64,000 nt of DNA from Clostridia bacterium (GCA_017546165.1 JAFYXL010000016.1:1-64000); one strand, 5' to 3'. Positions 15,925 through 24,537 are shown, numbered from the stretch's first letter. The notes: generated by a model from the letters alone, not told the origin. Program-made: numbers and translations.

Positions 15925-16668
15925 ATGTATAACGATTTTGCAGAGGTCTATGATAAATTGCAAGACGCAGATTATGAGCAGTTTGTGGATTATTATGAGA
16001 AAATATTTAAAAGGTTCGACAAATCACCAAAGCTTGTATTGGATCTTGCTTGCGGAACAGGGAATATAACAATTCCAATGGCGAAACGCGGGTACGATAT
16101 GATAGGCCTTGATTTATCTTGCGAGATGCTGAATATTGCCAGGGGAAAAGCGGTAGCTGACAATCTTGATATATTGTTTTTGAATCAGGATATGTGCGAA
16201 ATGGAACTTTATGGCACAGTTGATGCTATTGTCTGTGCTTTGGACGGGCTCAACTACATAACTGACCCTGATGATATGCAGAAGGTATTCCGGTTAGCGG
16301 CAAATTATTTGAACCCGGGCGGATTGATGATTTTTGATCTTAATACAGAATATAAGCTTCGTGAAGTTTTGGGCGGGAACACATTTGTGTGTGAGGAAAA
16401 CGATATATATTACGTATGGCAGAGTGAGTTTTGCGATGACACCAAAGTGTGTGAATTTGAGCTTAATTTCTTTTGCGAGCAGCCTGATGGAAGTTATGAG
16501 AGATTTGATGAATTTCAGGCTGAACGTGCATATTCCAAAGAGGAAATTTTAAAATTTGCAAAAGATGCAGGACTTGAGTTGCAAGGAATTTACAAACCTT
16601 TTGAATTTGCGACAAATTCTGACAGGGACGAGAGGGTTTTTTTTGTTATTTCCAAAAAAATGTGTTGA
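15925..16668 (+). CDS. Class I SAM-dependent methyltransferase
   Basis: 247 residues. The SAM-binding glycine loop is VLDLACGTGNITIPMA (about residues 38-53), followed by an acidic end of strand 2 (MIGLDLSCEMLNIA) and motif NPGGLMIFDLNTEYKL. It belongs to the broad methyltransferase 11/25 type; no substrate can be assigned. AGGAG precedes the ATG by 9 nt. It lies 17 nt after pcrA, so probably shares its transcript. The promoter of the next gene, a cold-shock protein, overlaps its stop codon. Confidence 0.8.
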   Translation: MYNDFAEVYDKLQDADYEQFVDYYEKIFKRFDKSPKLVLDLACGTGNITIPMAKRGYDMIGLDLSCEMLNIARGKAVADNLDILFLNQDMCEMELYGTVDAIVCALDGLNYITDPDDMQKVFRLAANYLNPGGLMIFDLNTEYKLREVLGGNTFVCEENDIYYVWQSEFCDDTKVCEFELNFFCEQPDGSYERFDEFQAERAYSKEEILKFAKDAGLELQGIYKPFEFATNSDRDERVFFVISKKMC

Positions 16669-16693
16669 CAGATATTGGTTAAGGTGATATACT
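16665..16693 (+). promoter_or_regulatory. Promoter of the cold-shock protein gene
   Basis: TTGACA 16665-16670, 17-bp spacer, TATACT 16688-16693; the -35 overlaps the preceding stop codon. Confidence 0.75.
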
Positions 16694-16738
16694 AATCGAG
16701 TGAATATCACAAGTTGACCGAAATTGGAGGGGCGATTT

Positions 16739-16939
16739 ATGCAAAAAGGTAAGGTAAAATGGTTTAATGCCGAAAAAGGATTTGGCTTCATCGAGAGCGA
16801 GGAAGGAACAGACGTGTTTGTTCATTTTTCAGCTATTGCTATGGATGGATACAAGACCTTGGAAGAGGGCGCAGAAGTTGAATTTGAGGTTGTAGAAGGA
16901 ACTAAAGGACCACAGGCGGCAAACGTTACACGCGTGTAA
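16739..16939 (+). CDS. csp: Cold-shock protein (CspA family)
   Basis: 66 residues, a single OB-fold cold-shock domain. RNP1 (KGFGFIE) and RNP2 (DVFVHFS) bind single-stranded RNA or DNA, letting it melt mRNA structure. The start at ATG 16739 is fixed by GGAGGGG 7 nt upstream; a TTG at 16724 is rejected as overlapping that site. It is monocistronic with its own promoter and terminator. A cold-responsive 5' leader would be short here (about 40 nt), so strong thermosensor regulation is not evident. Confidence 0.95.
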   Translation: MQKGKVKWFNAEKGFGFIESEEGTDVFVHFSAIAMDGYKTLEEGAEVEFEVVEGTKGPQAANVTRV

Positions 16940-16975
16940 TCCTTTTAATATATTTAAACGATCGCAAAAAACTTA

Positions 16976-17007
16976 AAATCGGCTCATAAAAATGAGCCGA
17001 TTTTTTT
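16976..17007 (+). terminator. Intrinsic terminator after csp
   Basis: Perfect 12-bp stem AAATCGGCTCAT / ATGAGCCGATTT followed by T residues. Confidence 0.9.
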
Positions 17008-17056
17008 ACAATTGGAACACATATACACAGACAAAATATCGAAAGGAAATTTTGAA

Positions 17057-17938
17057 ATGTCAGATACATTAACAAAAGCTGTTACCCGCAATGGTCTTAT
17101 TCGAATTTATGCTGTTAATTCAAAAACAATTGTCCAAGCTGCGCAAGACTTTCACAAAACCCTGCCACTTGCCACTGCGGCACTTGGCAGGCTTTTAACC
17201 GGAGCGGTTCTTATGGGAAGTATGATGAAGGAGGAGGATTCATCTCTTACTCTCCAACTTCACGGTGACGGACCGCTGGGCAGAGTGTTGGCTGTAGCAA
17301 ATTCAAAAGGCCAGGTAAAGGGGTATGTTGAAAACCCATTGGCAGATTTACCTCTTAACAATGTTGGGAAAATTGATGTGGGCAGTGGTATAGGCCAAGG
17401 TTATTTAAGTGTAGTAAAGGACTTAAAACTCAAAGAACCATACATTGGACAAGTTCCAATCCAGACAGGGGAAATAGGGGACGATATTGCGTTCTATTAC
17501 GCCCAGTCTGAGCAGGTGCCAAGTTTGGTTGCCCTGGGGGTTTTGGTTGACCGTGATTATACTGTTAAACAAGCAGGCGGCTTTATTGTCCAGATTATGC
17601 CTGATTGTGATGAATTTAATCTCAGGAAGTTTGAAAAAGCAGCGGAAAACATAAAAAGTGTTACCGGAATGCTGGAGAAAGGTCTTTCGAATGAGGAATT
17701 AATACGTGAGGTTATGAAAGACTTTGAAGTGGATATTCTTGAAGAAACTGAAGTTGATTATGTTTGTGATTGTAGTGACGAACGTATGAGGCGTGCTATT
17801 ATAAGCCTGGGGAAAAAAGAAATTCAGGATATAATTACCGAACAGGGTGAAGCGGAAATCCTCTGTCAATTTTGCAACAAAGCATATTTATACGACAAAG
17901 AAGAACTTCAGAAAATGTTTGAAAAAGCAAGAAAATAG
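17057..17938 (+). CDS. hslO: Redox-regulated chaperone Hsp33
   Basis: 293 residues. The N-terminal chaperone domain (TKAVTRNGLIRIYAVNSK) is followed by the C-terminal zinc redox switch: VCDCS (CxC) and ILCQFCNKAY (CxxC). Oxidation releases zinc and turns on holdase activity. ATG 17057 is chosen because GAAAGGAAA lies 7 nt upstream and the product starts like other Hsp33; ATG 17012 has no ribosome site. It follows the csp terminator and precedes another, so is a single gene. Confidence 0.93.
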   Translation: MSDTLTKAVTRNGLIRIYAVNSKTIVQAAQDFHKTLPLATAALGRLLTGAVLMGSMMKEEDSSLTLQLHGDGPLGRVLAVANSKGQVKGYVENPLADLPLNNVGKIDVGSGIGQGYLSVVKDLKLKEPYIGQVPIQTGEIGDDIAFYYAQSEQVPSLVALGVLVDRDYTVKQAGGFIVQIMPDCDEFNLRKFEKAAENIKSVTGMLEKGLSNEELIREVMKDFEVDILEETEVDYVCDCSDERMRRAIISLGKKEIQDIITEQGEAEILCQFCNKAYLYDKEELQKMFEKARK

Positions 17939-17941
17939 TAA

Positions 17942-17973
17942 AAAAGTGAGTGGTTAAACTGCTCACTTTTTTT
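17942..17973 (+). terminator. Intrinsic terminator after hslO
   Basis: Stem AAAAGTGAG / CTCACTTTT with a ~12-nt loop and a run of T. Confidence 0.85.
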
Positions 17974-18075
17974 GTGTTTTATGTAAAATGTTCAATAAGA
18001 AGGAAGGAAAGTTGGTCTAAAATTTACATTGTATGCTTAATGCCCAAAGGAATCGTAAAATTTAACTAAAAAAAT

Positions 18076-18155
18076 GCACTTTTTATACAAAAAGTGCTTG
18101 ACGTTTTGCACAATTACTGTTATAATGTTGGAAGAGATAGAGAATGTTGGAAGAG
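18076..18155 (+). promoter_or_regulatory. ABC-importer promoter with dyad and tandem repeats
   Basis: TTGACG 18098-18103, 17-bp spacer, TATAAT 18121-18126. An inverted repeat GCACTTTTT...AAAAAGTGC (18076-18097) abuts the -35. AATGTTGGAAGAG occurs twice with a 19-bp period (18124-18136, 18143-18155) from the -10 onward. Both are candidate operators. The rest of the 17974-18075 stretch shows nothing I can identify. Confidence 0.65.
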
Positions 18156-18244
18156 TTTTTTGTTCAATATGCTATGTTTATTGTTTGAAAAAAATAAAAG
18201 TTTAAATATATGTGTTAAAACACAAATTTTAGGAGGTACATAAA

Positions 18245-19645
18245 ATGAACACAAATCTTAAAAGAGTATTAGCTGTTATGCTGTGTCTTGTTATGTCAGT
18301 AACATTATTTGTTGGCTGCGGCAAAGATACATCAGACAAGGATGAACAGGGCAGAACAATGATTACAGTTGGTAACTACCCTGCAGAAGGTACTCCAAAA
18401 CGTGAAACTTTTGATGCAAGACTTGCAGCTTACAATGCAGCAAATCCTGACGTTGCAGTTACACCTCTTGAATGGAGTTTCGACCTTAAGGCTTTCTATT
18501 CACAGGCAGCAGGCGGTCAGCTTCCTACAGTTTTCAATGCAAACTTTACAGAAGTTAACCCTGCAGCTCAGGCAGGTTATGCTGCTGACCTTACAAAGGT
18601 TCTCAAGAAGCGCGGTTATGACGGTCAGTTCAACCAGCAGATCCTTGATGCACTCAGCCCTGACGGCAAGATTTACTCATTCCCAATCAGCTCATACATT
18701 GTTGGTCTTTGGTGCAACATTGACCTGTTTGAAAAAGCTGGTCTTATGCAGGAAGATGGCACACCAATGCAGCCAAAAACTTGGGATGAACTTGCTCAGT
18801 TTGCTGTAAAAATTAAGGAAGCAACAGGTAAAGCAGGTATCGTAATGGCTTCTAACTCAAACGTTGGTGGTTGGCTCTTCACACCACTTGCTTGGTCATA
18901 CGGTGTTGAATTTATGAAACAGAACGAAGATGGTACATATACAGCAACATTCAACAGCCCTGAGGCTGCTGCTGCACTCCAGTTCGTTAAGGACCTTAAG
19001 TGGAAGTATGATGTACTTCCTGCTGATACACTTGTTGACAACAACAAGAAGTTCCAGCTCTTTGCTACAGGCGAAGCTGCAATGTTCCTCGATGCAGGTG
19101 ACTCAGCTCCAAGACTTCTCCAGTACGATATGGACATCAATGATATGGGTGTAATGGCTCTTCCTGCAGGTCCTGCAAAGCACGTTACTCTCCTTGGCGG
19201 TTACACATATATGATGCCTTCAAATGCAACAGATGATCAGCTTGATGCAGCTGTTCGTTGGATTGAAACAGAGTACAAGTCAAAGGTTGATGATGTAGTT
19301 AAGGAAACAAAGACAAAGGACATTGAAACTCAGGTTGCTGATGGTCAGCTCGTTGGTATTAAGTCAATGTCAGTTTGGTCAAATGACTCAGAGTTTGTTA
19401 AATGGAACAATGCTTTGATCGACAAATACACAAACATCAATCCTAACCACGTTAAACTCTACAATGAATTCGTTGCAAATTGTCCTGCTGAAATCCGTCC
19501 TGAAGAACGTATCTGTGCTCAGGAGCTTTACGGAATTCTTGACAACTGCATCCAGGAAGTTTGGTCAGACAAGAATGCTGACGTTGTAAAAGTTCTTGAA
19601 AAGGCAAATTCAGACTTCCAGAACGACTATTTGAACAATTTCTAA
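18245..19645 (+). CDS. Extracellular solute-binding lipoprotein, sugar ABC importer
   Basis: 466 residues. A lipoprotein signal (positively charged start, LCLVMSVTLFVGC with a lipobox-type VGC, Cys about 27) anchors it outside the membrane. The body is a family-1 sugar-binding fold (YPAEGTPKRETFDARL, then FPISSYIVGLWCNIDLFEKAGL). It delivers a sugar or oligosaccharide to the two permeases downstream; which sugar cannot be told. AGGAGGT precedes the ATG by 7 nt. Its codon use is narrower than its neighbours (few synonymous codons, many CTT/GTT/AAG), a sign of very high expression. Confidence 0.88.
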   Translation: MNTNLKRVLAVMLCLVMSVTLFVGCGKDTSDKDEQGRTMITVGNYPAEGTPKRETFDARLAAYNAANPDVAVTPLEWSFDLKAFYSQAAGGQLPTVFNANFTEVNPAAQAGYAADLTKVLKKRGYDGQFNQQILDALSPDGKIYSFPISSYIVGLWCNIDLFEKAGLMQEDGTPMQPKTWDELAQFAVKIKEATGKAGIVMASNSNVGGWLFTPLAWSYGVEFMKQNEDGTYTATFNSPEAAAALQFVKDLKWKYDVLPADTLVDNNKKFQLFATGEAAMFLDAGDSAPRLLQYDMDINDMGVMALPAGPAKHVTLLGGYTYMMPSNATDDQLDAAVRWIETEYKSKVDDVVKETKTKDIETQVADGQLVGIKSMSVWSNDSEFVKWNNALIDKYTNINPNHVKLYNEFVANCPAEIRPEERICAQELYGILDNCIQEVWSDKNADVVKVLEKANSDFQNDYLNNF

Positions 19646-19687
19646 AGATTAATGACTGCTAGGCAGTTTTAATACGAAGTTAATGTA

Positions 19688-19714
19688 TGTAGGGGCGACA
19701 AAAGCGCCCCTACA
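19688..19714. repeat. Stem-loop between binding-protein and permease genes
   Basis: Perfect 10-bp inverted repeat TGTAGGGGCG / CGCCCCTACA with a 7-nt loop and no T tract. In importer operons such stems often protect the binding-protein mRNA and lower downstream expression. A second, looser dyad (GCACAGA at ~19720 and TCTGTGC at ~19795) lies in the same gap. The GGGGCG core also suggests a dispersed repeat. Confidence 0.6.
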
Positions 19715-19844
19715 AACTTGCACAGAGATATTTTTATATGGAAGAAAAGAGAAAAAAGCTCTTGCCTTTCTGACGGATATAAATTTCTGACTATCTGTGC
19801 GAAGAAAATCAACATATTGACAGAAAGAAGGTTAGTCAGAATAA

Positions 19845-20777
19845 ATGAAACTTTCAAAAAATAAAGGTGCAGTTTCAGTGTCTGCTACGAAAAGAAAAAT
19901 GAAAATTCGTAATGACATAAATGGTTGGTTGTTTTTGCTTCCAACAGTTATAATGCTGTACATACTTATATGGCGTCCTACGGTATTGGGTGCGGTTTGG
20001 TCTTTCTTCAAAATGCACGCATATACAGTTGGTGACTTTATAGGCCTTGATAACTTTAAGATGGTAATTAACCACTCCAGATTCTGGCAGATGATGTCTA
20101 ATACCCTTATGTATGTATTTTGGTCTTTGGTAATAGGATTTTTGCCACCGGCGATTATTGCTATTATGATAAATGAAGTAGTTTATTTCAAACAGTCAAC
20201 AAGAATACTTATATATGTGCCTACAATTATTCCGGGTATCGTTGCATACCTTATGTGGACATATATATATGCTCCTGACAATACAGGCCTTTTGAATATG
20301 CTGCTTTCCAAAATCGGCATAGCTCCTTACGAATGGCTTAATGACGCTAAATTCACCATTGCCGGACTTAATATTCAGTCTGCCTGGAAAAATATGGGTA
20401 GTGCAATGCTTCTTTACTATGCCTGCCTTCAGGGTGCCAGCATTGAACTTTATGAAGCTGCAATTCTTGATGGTGCGGGAATGTTCAGACGTGCTTGGAC
20501 TGTTACTAGACCGGCACTTTCAGCGACACTGCTTCTTAACTTTGTCAACCAGATTATAAGTGTGTTCCAGGCTCTTGATGCACCACTTGTTATGACAGGT
20601 GGTGGACCAAACGGTGCATCTGCAAACCTTGGTTTCCAGCTCTATCAGTACGCTTTTAATAGTGGTGGTAGAGGTACAGGTCAGGCTATGGCTTTGGGCG
20701 TTATAATTTTCGTTGTTCTTTTGGTTGCCACACTTTTCTACTTCTGGATTAACAAAAGAATTGAAGATAGTTATTAA
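19845..20777 (+). CDS. Sugar ABC transporter permease, MalF-like
   Basis: 310 residues with six predicted membrane helices, the first starting at about residue 27 (GWLFLLPTVIMLYILIW, a hallmark of family permeases). The cytoplasmic EAA loop reads ELYEAAILDGAGMFRRAWTVTRP and docks the ATPase. It forms the import channel with the next gene product. The start ATG has only a weak AAGG 13 nt upstream, and a TTGACA-like box at about 19818 may give weak local transcription. Codon use is less biased than in the binding protein. Confidence 0.9.
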   Translation: MKLSKNKGAVSVSATKRKMKIRNDINGWLFLLPTVIMLYILIWRPTVLGAVWSFFKMHAYTVGDFIGLDNFKMVINHSRFWQMMSNTLMYVFWSLVIGFLPPAIIAIMINEVVYFKQSTRILIYVPTIIPGIVAYLMWTYIYAPDNTGLLNMLLSKIGIAPYEWLNDAKFTIAGLNIQSAWKNMGSAMLLYYACLQGASIELYEAAILDGAGMFRRAWTVTRPALSATLLLNFVNQIISVFQALDAPLVMTGGGPNGASANLGFQLYQYAFNSGGRGTGQAMALGVIIFVVLLVATLFYFWINKRIEDSY

Positions 20778-20791
20778 GGAGGTGCAATTAG

Positions 20792-21703
20792 ATGTTTAAA
20801 AAATTCAAAGATAAGCCTGCAGGCTTACTCAGCCATTCAGACTTGAGAACAGTAAAAGGACAGACAGTGCATTGGATTTTTGTTGCGATATTGTTTGTGT
20901 TCTCCTTGATAGCAATAGTTCCTACAATTTGGGTTGTAATGACAGCCTTCAAAGATACGCAGGAAATATACTCAGGATTTACATTTTTCCCACAAGATAT
21001 GTCTTGGAATAGGATAGTTACAAGAATATCAGAATCTTGGGCGATACTAAGACTTGGTGGCACTATTGTAGATACTCTATTTAAATCTATTGGTGACGTT
21101 GCATTTACACTTGTATTTTGTGGATTTGCCGGATATGCTCTTTCAAAGCTGAAACCAATAGGACACAAGGTTGTATTTACTTTGGTTGTATGGACAATGA
21201 TGATGCCTACACAGATAAGAATGGTGCCTAACTATATGACGATGCTTCACTTCCCATTTGCATACGATTGGGGCGGTGTAAATCTTCTCAATACATATTG
21301 GCCATTGTGGTTGAATCAGGCGTGTGCATCCTATACCATAATTTTGTTTAAGAACAATTTCGATGCACTCTCAACTTCATATGTTGAAGCTGCCAGAATT
21401 GATGGTTGTAGTGATGCAGGAATATTCTTCCGCATTATGTTACCACTTTCAGTTCCGATAGTTATGTATGTATCAATTGGTGCACTTCAGGTAGCGTGGG
21501 CAGATTATTTCAATCCGCTGATTTATCTTACAGACAATATCACTCTTCCTCTGAAACTGTTAAGAATGAAGAATGATCCAACTGTTAGAATGAATACCTA
21601 CTTTATGGGTCTTATATTTGGTACAATTCCGCCGCTGATTATATTCTTGATATGTCAGAGACATATCTTGGGCGGTATCACCGTAGGTGGCGTAAAAGGT
21701 TAA
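20792..21703 (+). CDS. Sugar ABC transporter permease, MalG-like
   Basis: 303 residues, six membrane helices beginning about residue 28 (HWIFVAILFVFSLIAIVPTIW). The EAA loop is SYVEAARIDGCSDAGIFFRIMLPLSVP, and the protein ends GGITVGGVKG, typical of MalG-type permeases. It pairs with the upstream permease. AGGAGGTG precedes the ATG. The operon ends here with a terminator and has no ATP-binding subunit or glycosidase gene, so a shared MsmX/MsmK-type ATPase encoded elsewhere probably powers it. Confidence 0.9.
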   Translation: MFKKFKDKPAGLLSHSDLRTVKGQTVHWIFVAILFVFSLIAIVPTIWVVMTAFKDTQEIYSGFTFFPQDMSWNRIVTRISESWAILRLGGTIVDTLFKSIGDVAFTLVFCGFAGYALSKLKPIGHKVVFTLVVWTMMMPTQIRMVPNYMTMLHFPFAYDWGGVNLLNTYWPLWLNQACASYTIILFKNNFDALSTSYVEAARIDGCSDAGIFFRIMLPLSVPIVMYVSIGALQVAWADYFNPLIYLTDNITLPLKLLRMKNDPTVRMNTYFMGLIFGTIPPLIIFLICQRHILGGITVGGVKG

Positions 21704-21721
21704 AAAGTTAATAAAACTTAC

Positions 21722-21756
21722 AAAAAAAGGCTTGGAATTATTCCAAGCCTTTTTGA
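21722..21756. terminator. Terminator between importer operon and rubredoxin
   Basis: Stem AAAAAAGGCTTGGAA / TTCCAAGCCTTTTT; it can serve both convergent genes. Confidence 0.9.
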
Positions 21757-21773
21757 TTGGTTGAATATTAATA

Positions 21774-21932
21774 CTATTCTTCGGAAAACATATCTTTGCC
21801 TACACCGCAAAGAGGACATTCAAAATCTTCGGGTAAATCCTCAAATTTTGTACCGGGAGCAATGCCCATATCAGGGGCACCCAATTCCTCGTCGTAAACC
21901 CAACCGCACGCATCACATACATATTTTTTCAT
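21774..21932 (-). CDS. rd: Rubredoxin
   Basis: 52 residues, read on the minus strand from ATG 21932. It has the two iron-binding CxxC pairs of rubredoxin ([16 protein letters not shown] and [12 protein letters not shown]) around the [12 protein letters not shown] core, which matches the family over its full length. AGGAGGT lies 9 nt upstream. It carries single electrons in the cytoplasm, here most likely to rubrerythrins encoded 5-7 kb away in oxygen and peroxide defence. It appears monocistronic. Confidence 0.95.
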   Translation of the reverse strand: MKKYVCDACGWVYDEELGAPDMGIAPGTKFEDLPEDFECPLCGVGKDMFSEE

Positions 21933-21979
21933 AAAATTCTACCTCCTGAAATTTGATATTAGTATATCCTGAAATGAAT

Positions 21980-22168
21980 TTAACATTCAGAAAAAGTTGG
22001 CATTACAAGTGCAGCAATTATGTATATTAGAATTCCTGTCCCAAACCATATTGCTAAAATTGCCCAAATGAGGCGCACTATTGTGGAATCAATATTAAAA
22101 TATTCTGCAATACCGCCGCAGACTCCGAAAAGTTTTTTGTCAGTTGTTGATTTAAAAAGCTTTCTCAT
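21980..22168 (-). CDS. PspC-domain small membrane protein
   Basis: 62 residues. The PspC signature KLFGVCGGIAEYFNIDSTIVRL is followed by one hydrophobic helix (WAILAIWFGTGILIYIIAALVMP). PspC proteins sit in the membrane and are linked to envelope stress in proteobacteria; small stand-alone forms in Firmicutes have no settled role. AAGGAGG precedes the ATG on the minus strand. It lies just upstream of rubredoxin on the same strand with a 47-nt gap. Confidence 0.88.
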   Translation of the reverse strand: MRKLFKSTTDKKLFGVCGGIAEYFNIDSTIVRLIWAILAIWFGTGILIYIIAALVMPTFSEC

Positions 22169-22284
22169 TGGGTAACAATGCCTCCTTTTTGATATAATTT
22201 TAACTCATTAAATTCCATATGTCAATAAAAATTGATATTTTATAACGACGGATAAATTAAATTTAAAAAGAATTAAAATTATAC

Positions 22285-22313
22285 TTGACTTTAATAGTGA
22301 AAGTCGCTATAAT
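22285..22313 (+). promoter_or_regulatory. rpsU promoter
   Basis: TTGACT 22285-22290, 17-bp spacer, TATAAT 22308-22313. Confidence 0.75.
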
Positions 22314-22397
22314 AGAAAGGTAGAATTTTTTATAATATTATTTGACTAAAGAAAATCCACATTTCCAATTTTATTATTGGAGGGAGGGAAATCAATA

Positions 22398-22574
22398 ATG
22401 GCTGAAATCAGAGTTAAAGAAAATGAATCATTAGACAGTGCTCTTCGCCGCTTTAAGCGTTCTTGCGCAAAAGCAGGTGTTATTTCAGAAGTCAGAAAAA
22501 GGGAACATTATGAGAAACCCAGTGTAAGACGTAAGAAGAAATCAGAGGCTGCGAGAAAGCGTAAGTTCAGATAA
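22398..22574 (+). CDS. rpsU: 30S ribosomal protein S21
   Basis: 58 residues, highly basic, with the S21 signature [32 protein letters not shown] and a Lys/Arg-rich tail. It sits on the small-subunit platform near the anti-Shine-Dalgarno. ATG 22398 has GGAGGGAGGG upstream; the earlier in-frame ATG at 22377 would make that very site coding and is rejected. A rho-independent stem separates it from yqeY, a common rpsU-yqeY pairing in Firmicutes. Confidence 0.97.
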   Translation: MAEIRVKENESLDSALRRFKRSCAKAGVISEVRKREHYEKPSVRRKKKSEAARKRKFR

Positions 22575-22589
22575 CTTTATTATTGATTA

Positions 22590-22625
22590 TTTAAGGCCGC
22601 CGTCTTATGATGGCGGCCTTTAAAA
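22590..22625 (+). terminator. Terminator after rpsU
   Basis: Stem AAGGCCGCC / GGCGGCCTT with a ~10-nt loop, then TAAAATTTT; the modest T tract may allow read-through into yqeY. Confidence 0.7.
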
Positions 22626-22643
22626 TTTTAGGAGGTCAGGAAA

Positions 22644-23087
22644 ATGGCACTTAAAGAAAAACTTATGGAAGATTTAAAAGCGGCAATGAAGGATAAGGAC
22701 GTAATTCGCAAAAACACAGTTCAAATGGTGCGGTCAGCTGTTTTGCAGTTTGAAAAGGACCATTTGTGCGAGCTTGACGATGAAGGTATCCTTGACGTTA
22801 TAGCAAAAGAACTCAAAAAACGTCGGGACGTTTTGCCTGAATATGAAAAGAGTGGAAGAGATGACCTTATTGCGGATATGAATAAGGAAATTGAGACTTT
22901 ACTTGCGTACCTTCCGGCTCAGCTTACTGTTGAGGAACTTCAGGTGATAGTTAGCGATGCAATTGCAGAGGTAGGAGCAACTTCTATGAAGGATATGGGC
23001 AAAATTATGGCGGCTGTTATGCCAAAAACCAAAGGCAGAGCAGATGGCAAAATGATTAATGCAATTGTAAAAGAAAAATTGTCTTAG
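22644..23087 (+). CDS. yqeY: GatB/YqeY domain protein
   Basis: 147 residues, the full length of the YqeY family: an all-helical protein related to the tail domain of the GatB amidotransferase subunit (LKEKLMEDLKAAMKDKDVIRKNTVQMVRSA ... YLPAQLT ... MGKIMAAVMPKTKGRADGKMINAIVKEKLS). It may bind tRNA; no catalytic site is known. AGGAGG precedes the ATG by 8 nt. It follows rpsU, its conserved neighbour across Firmicutes. Confidence 0.92.
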   Translation: MALKEKLMEDLKAAMKDKDVIRKNTVQMVRSAVLQFEKDHLCELDDEGILDVIAKELKKRRDVLPEYEKSGRDDLIADMNKEIETLLAYLPAQLTVEELQVIVSDAIAEVGATSMKDMGKIMAAVMPKTKGRADGKMINAIVKEKLS

Positions 23088-23162
23088 TTTCAAGAATTAT
23101 CTCAGGGAGCAAAGTTGCTCCCTGAATAGATGTTTACGGATTGAAAGTTTGAGGAATGATAT

Positions 23163-23654
23163 ATGGGAAGCATTTTTTTGCCTGACATTTTTGTGGATAC
23201 AGTATTTGATATGGATTTGGAAAAGCTAAAAGCTGATGGCGTAAAGGCTTTTATTTTTGATATTGACAATACCCTTGCCACCTATGCGATGCCCGTTGCG
23301 GATGAAAAAACTGCCATTTGGGTAAAAGGGCTTAAAGACGAGGGGTTTAAAGTCTTTATTGCATCTAATAATGACAAGGACAGGGTACGGATATTTGCCG
23401 AAAACATAGATGTTCCGTATTTTGGAAAGGCGCTTAAACCTCTGGGATTTTATCTCTGCAAGGCGTGTCGTATTATGGATGTAAAAACAAAAGAGGTTGC
23501 TTTGGTAGGGGATCAGCTATTCACCGATATTTGGGGCGGAAATCTTCTTAATATGAAAACAATTCTTGTTAAACCGATTTCTGAGGTTGAAGATGGCTTT
23601 GTAAGGTTTAAACGTCGGTTTGAAAGACGGATACTTAAAAATATGGAAAGGTAA
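23163..23654 (+). CDS. yqeG: YqeG family HAD phosphatase
   Basis: 163 residues. HAD motif I FDIDNTLATY (Asp nucleophile, about residue 37), motif II in IASNNDKDRV, and motif IV VGDQLFTDIWGGN. This matches the YqeG/PGP-like class IIIA phosphatases of Firmicutes; the physiological substrate is not settled. GAGG is 8 nt before the ATG. It lies 13 nt before nfo and probably shares a transcript with it. The conserved yqeH-aroE-yqeK set does not follow here. Confidence 0.9.
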   Translation: MGSIFLPDIFVDTVFDMDLEKLKADGVKAFIFDIDNTLATYAMPVADEKTAIWVKGLKDEGFKVFIASNNDKDRVRIFAENIDVPYFGKALKPLGFYLCKACRIMDVKTKEVALVGDQLFTDIWGGNLLNMKTILVKPISEVEDGFVRFKRRFERRILKNMER

Positions 23655-23667
23655 AAGGGATTGATAA

Positions 23668-24537
23668 ATGGGTGCAATTCTGGGTCCTGCGGGCAACTGT
23701 GAGGAATTTTATGAAACAAGACACAAGTCATCACTTGAGGCCCCTGAGTGGGTTAGTCAAAAAGGACTTGGTGCTTATGAATATCAGTGCGGCAAAGGTG
23801 TAAAGATATCCATTGAAGCTGCGAGGAAGTTGGGCGAACGTGCAAAAAATGCAGAGGTCGCTCTTTCTGTTCACGCACCTTATTATATAAGCCTGTCATC
23901 TACTGAAAGTGATAAGCGTGACAAAAGCATAGATTATATTTTAAGAACACTGGAAGTAGCAAAAGCTATGGGCGCAAAGCGAATAGTTGTGCATTCCGGC
24001 ACTGCGGGAAGTATTACCCGCCGGGAGGCAATGGAACTTGCCAAGGACACCCTTGCAAGAAGCCTTGATGCAGCAAAAGTGGTGGGGTTCGGAGATATAT
24101 TTATATGTCCTGAAACTATGGGGAAAGTCAAACAACTTGGAAGCGTTGAAGAGGTAGCTGAACTTTGCTTGCTTGATGAAAGACTCTTGCCTACGATTGA
24201 CTTTGGACATGTAAACTCGATGACCCTTGGCGGTCTTAAAACTATGGGCGATTATGAGCGGGTTTTCGATGTGCTCAGCAATAAGCTGGGCAAGTGGAGG
24301 GCAACAAACTTCCACGCCCATTACAGCCGTATTGAATATACTAATGCGGGGGAAAAGAAACATCACCGTTTTGACGAGGTGGAATTTGAACCGGAGTTTG
24401 ATCCTATAGCAGAAATTATTGCAAAACGCAATTTGTCACCAACCATAATATGTGAATCTCGGGGAACACAGACACGTGATGCAGTGGAAATGCAAAAGAT
24501 TTGCAGGAGGTATGAAAATGCATACAAAGCTAAGTAA
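23668..24537 (+). CDS. nfo: Endonuclease IV family apurinic/apyrimidinic endonuclease
   Basis: 289 residues, TIM-barrel AP endonuclease of the xylose-isomerase-like superfamily. Metal ligands typical of the family are visible: SVHAPYY, VVHSGTAG, ICPETMGK, TIDFGHVN, FHAHYSRI and ICESRGTQ. It nicks DNA 5' to abasic sites. It has the divergent YqfS-like or archaeal-like sequence rather than the E. coli form, so substrate preference may differ. AAGGGATTG precedes the ATG. The 3' end overlaps the next gene by 20 nt. Confidence 0.85.
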   Translation: MGAILGPAGNCEEFYETRHKSSLEAPEWVSQKGLGAYEYQCGKGVKISIEAARKLGERAKNAEVALSVHAPYYISLSSTESDKRDKSIDYILRTLEVAKAMGAKRIVVHSGTAGSITRREAMELAKDTLARSLDAAKVVGFGDIFICPETMGKVKQLGSVEEVAELCLLDERLLPTIDFGHVNSMTLGGLKTMGDYERVFDVLSNKLGKWRATNFHAHYSRIEYTNAGEKKHHRFDEVEFEPEFDPIAEIIAKRNLSPTIICESRGTQTRDAVEMQKICRRYENAYKAK

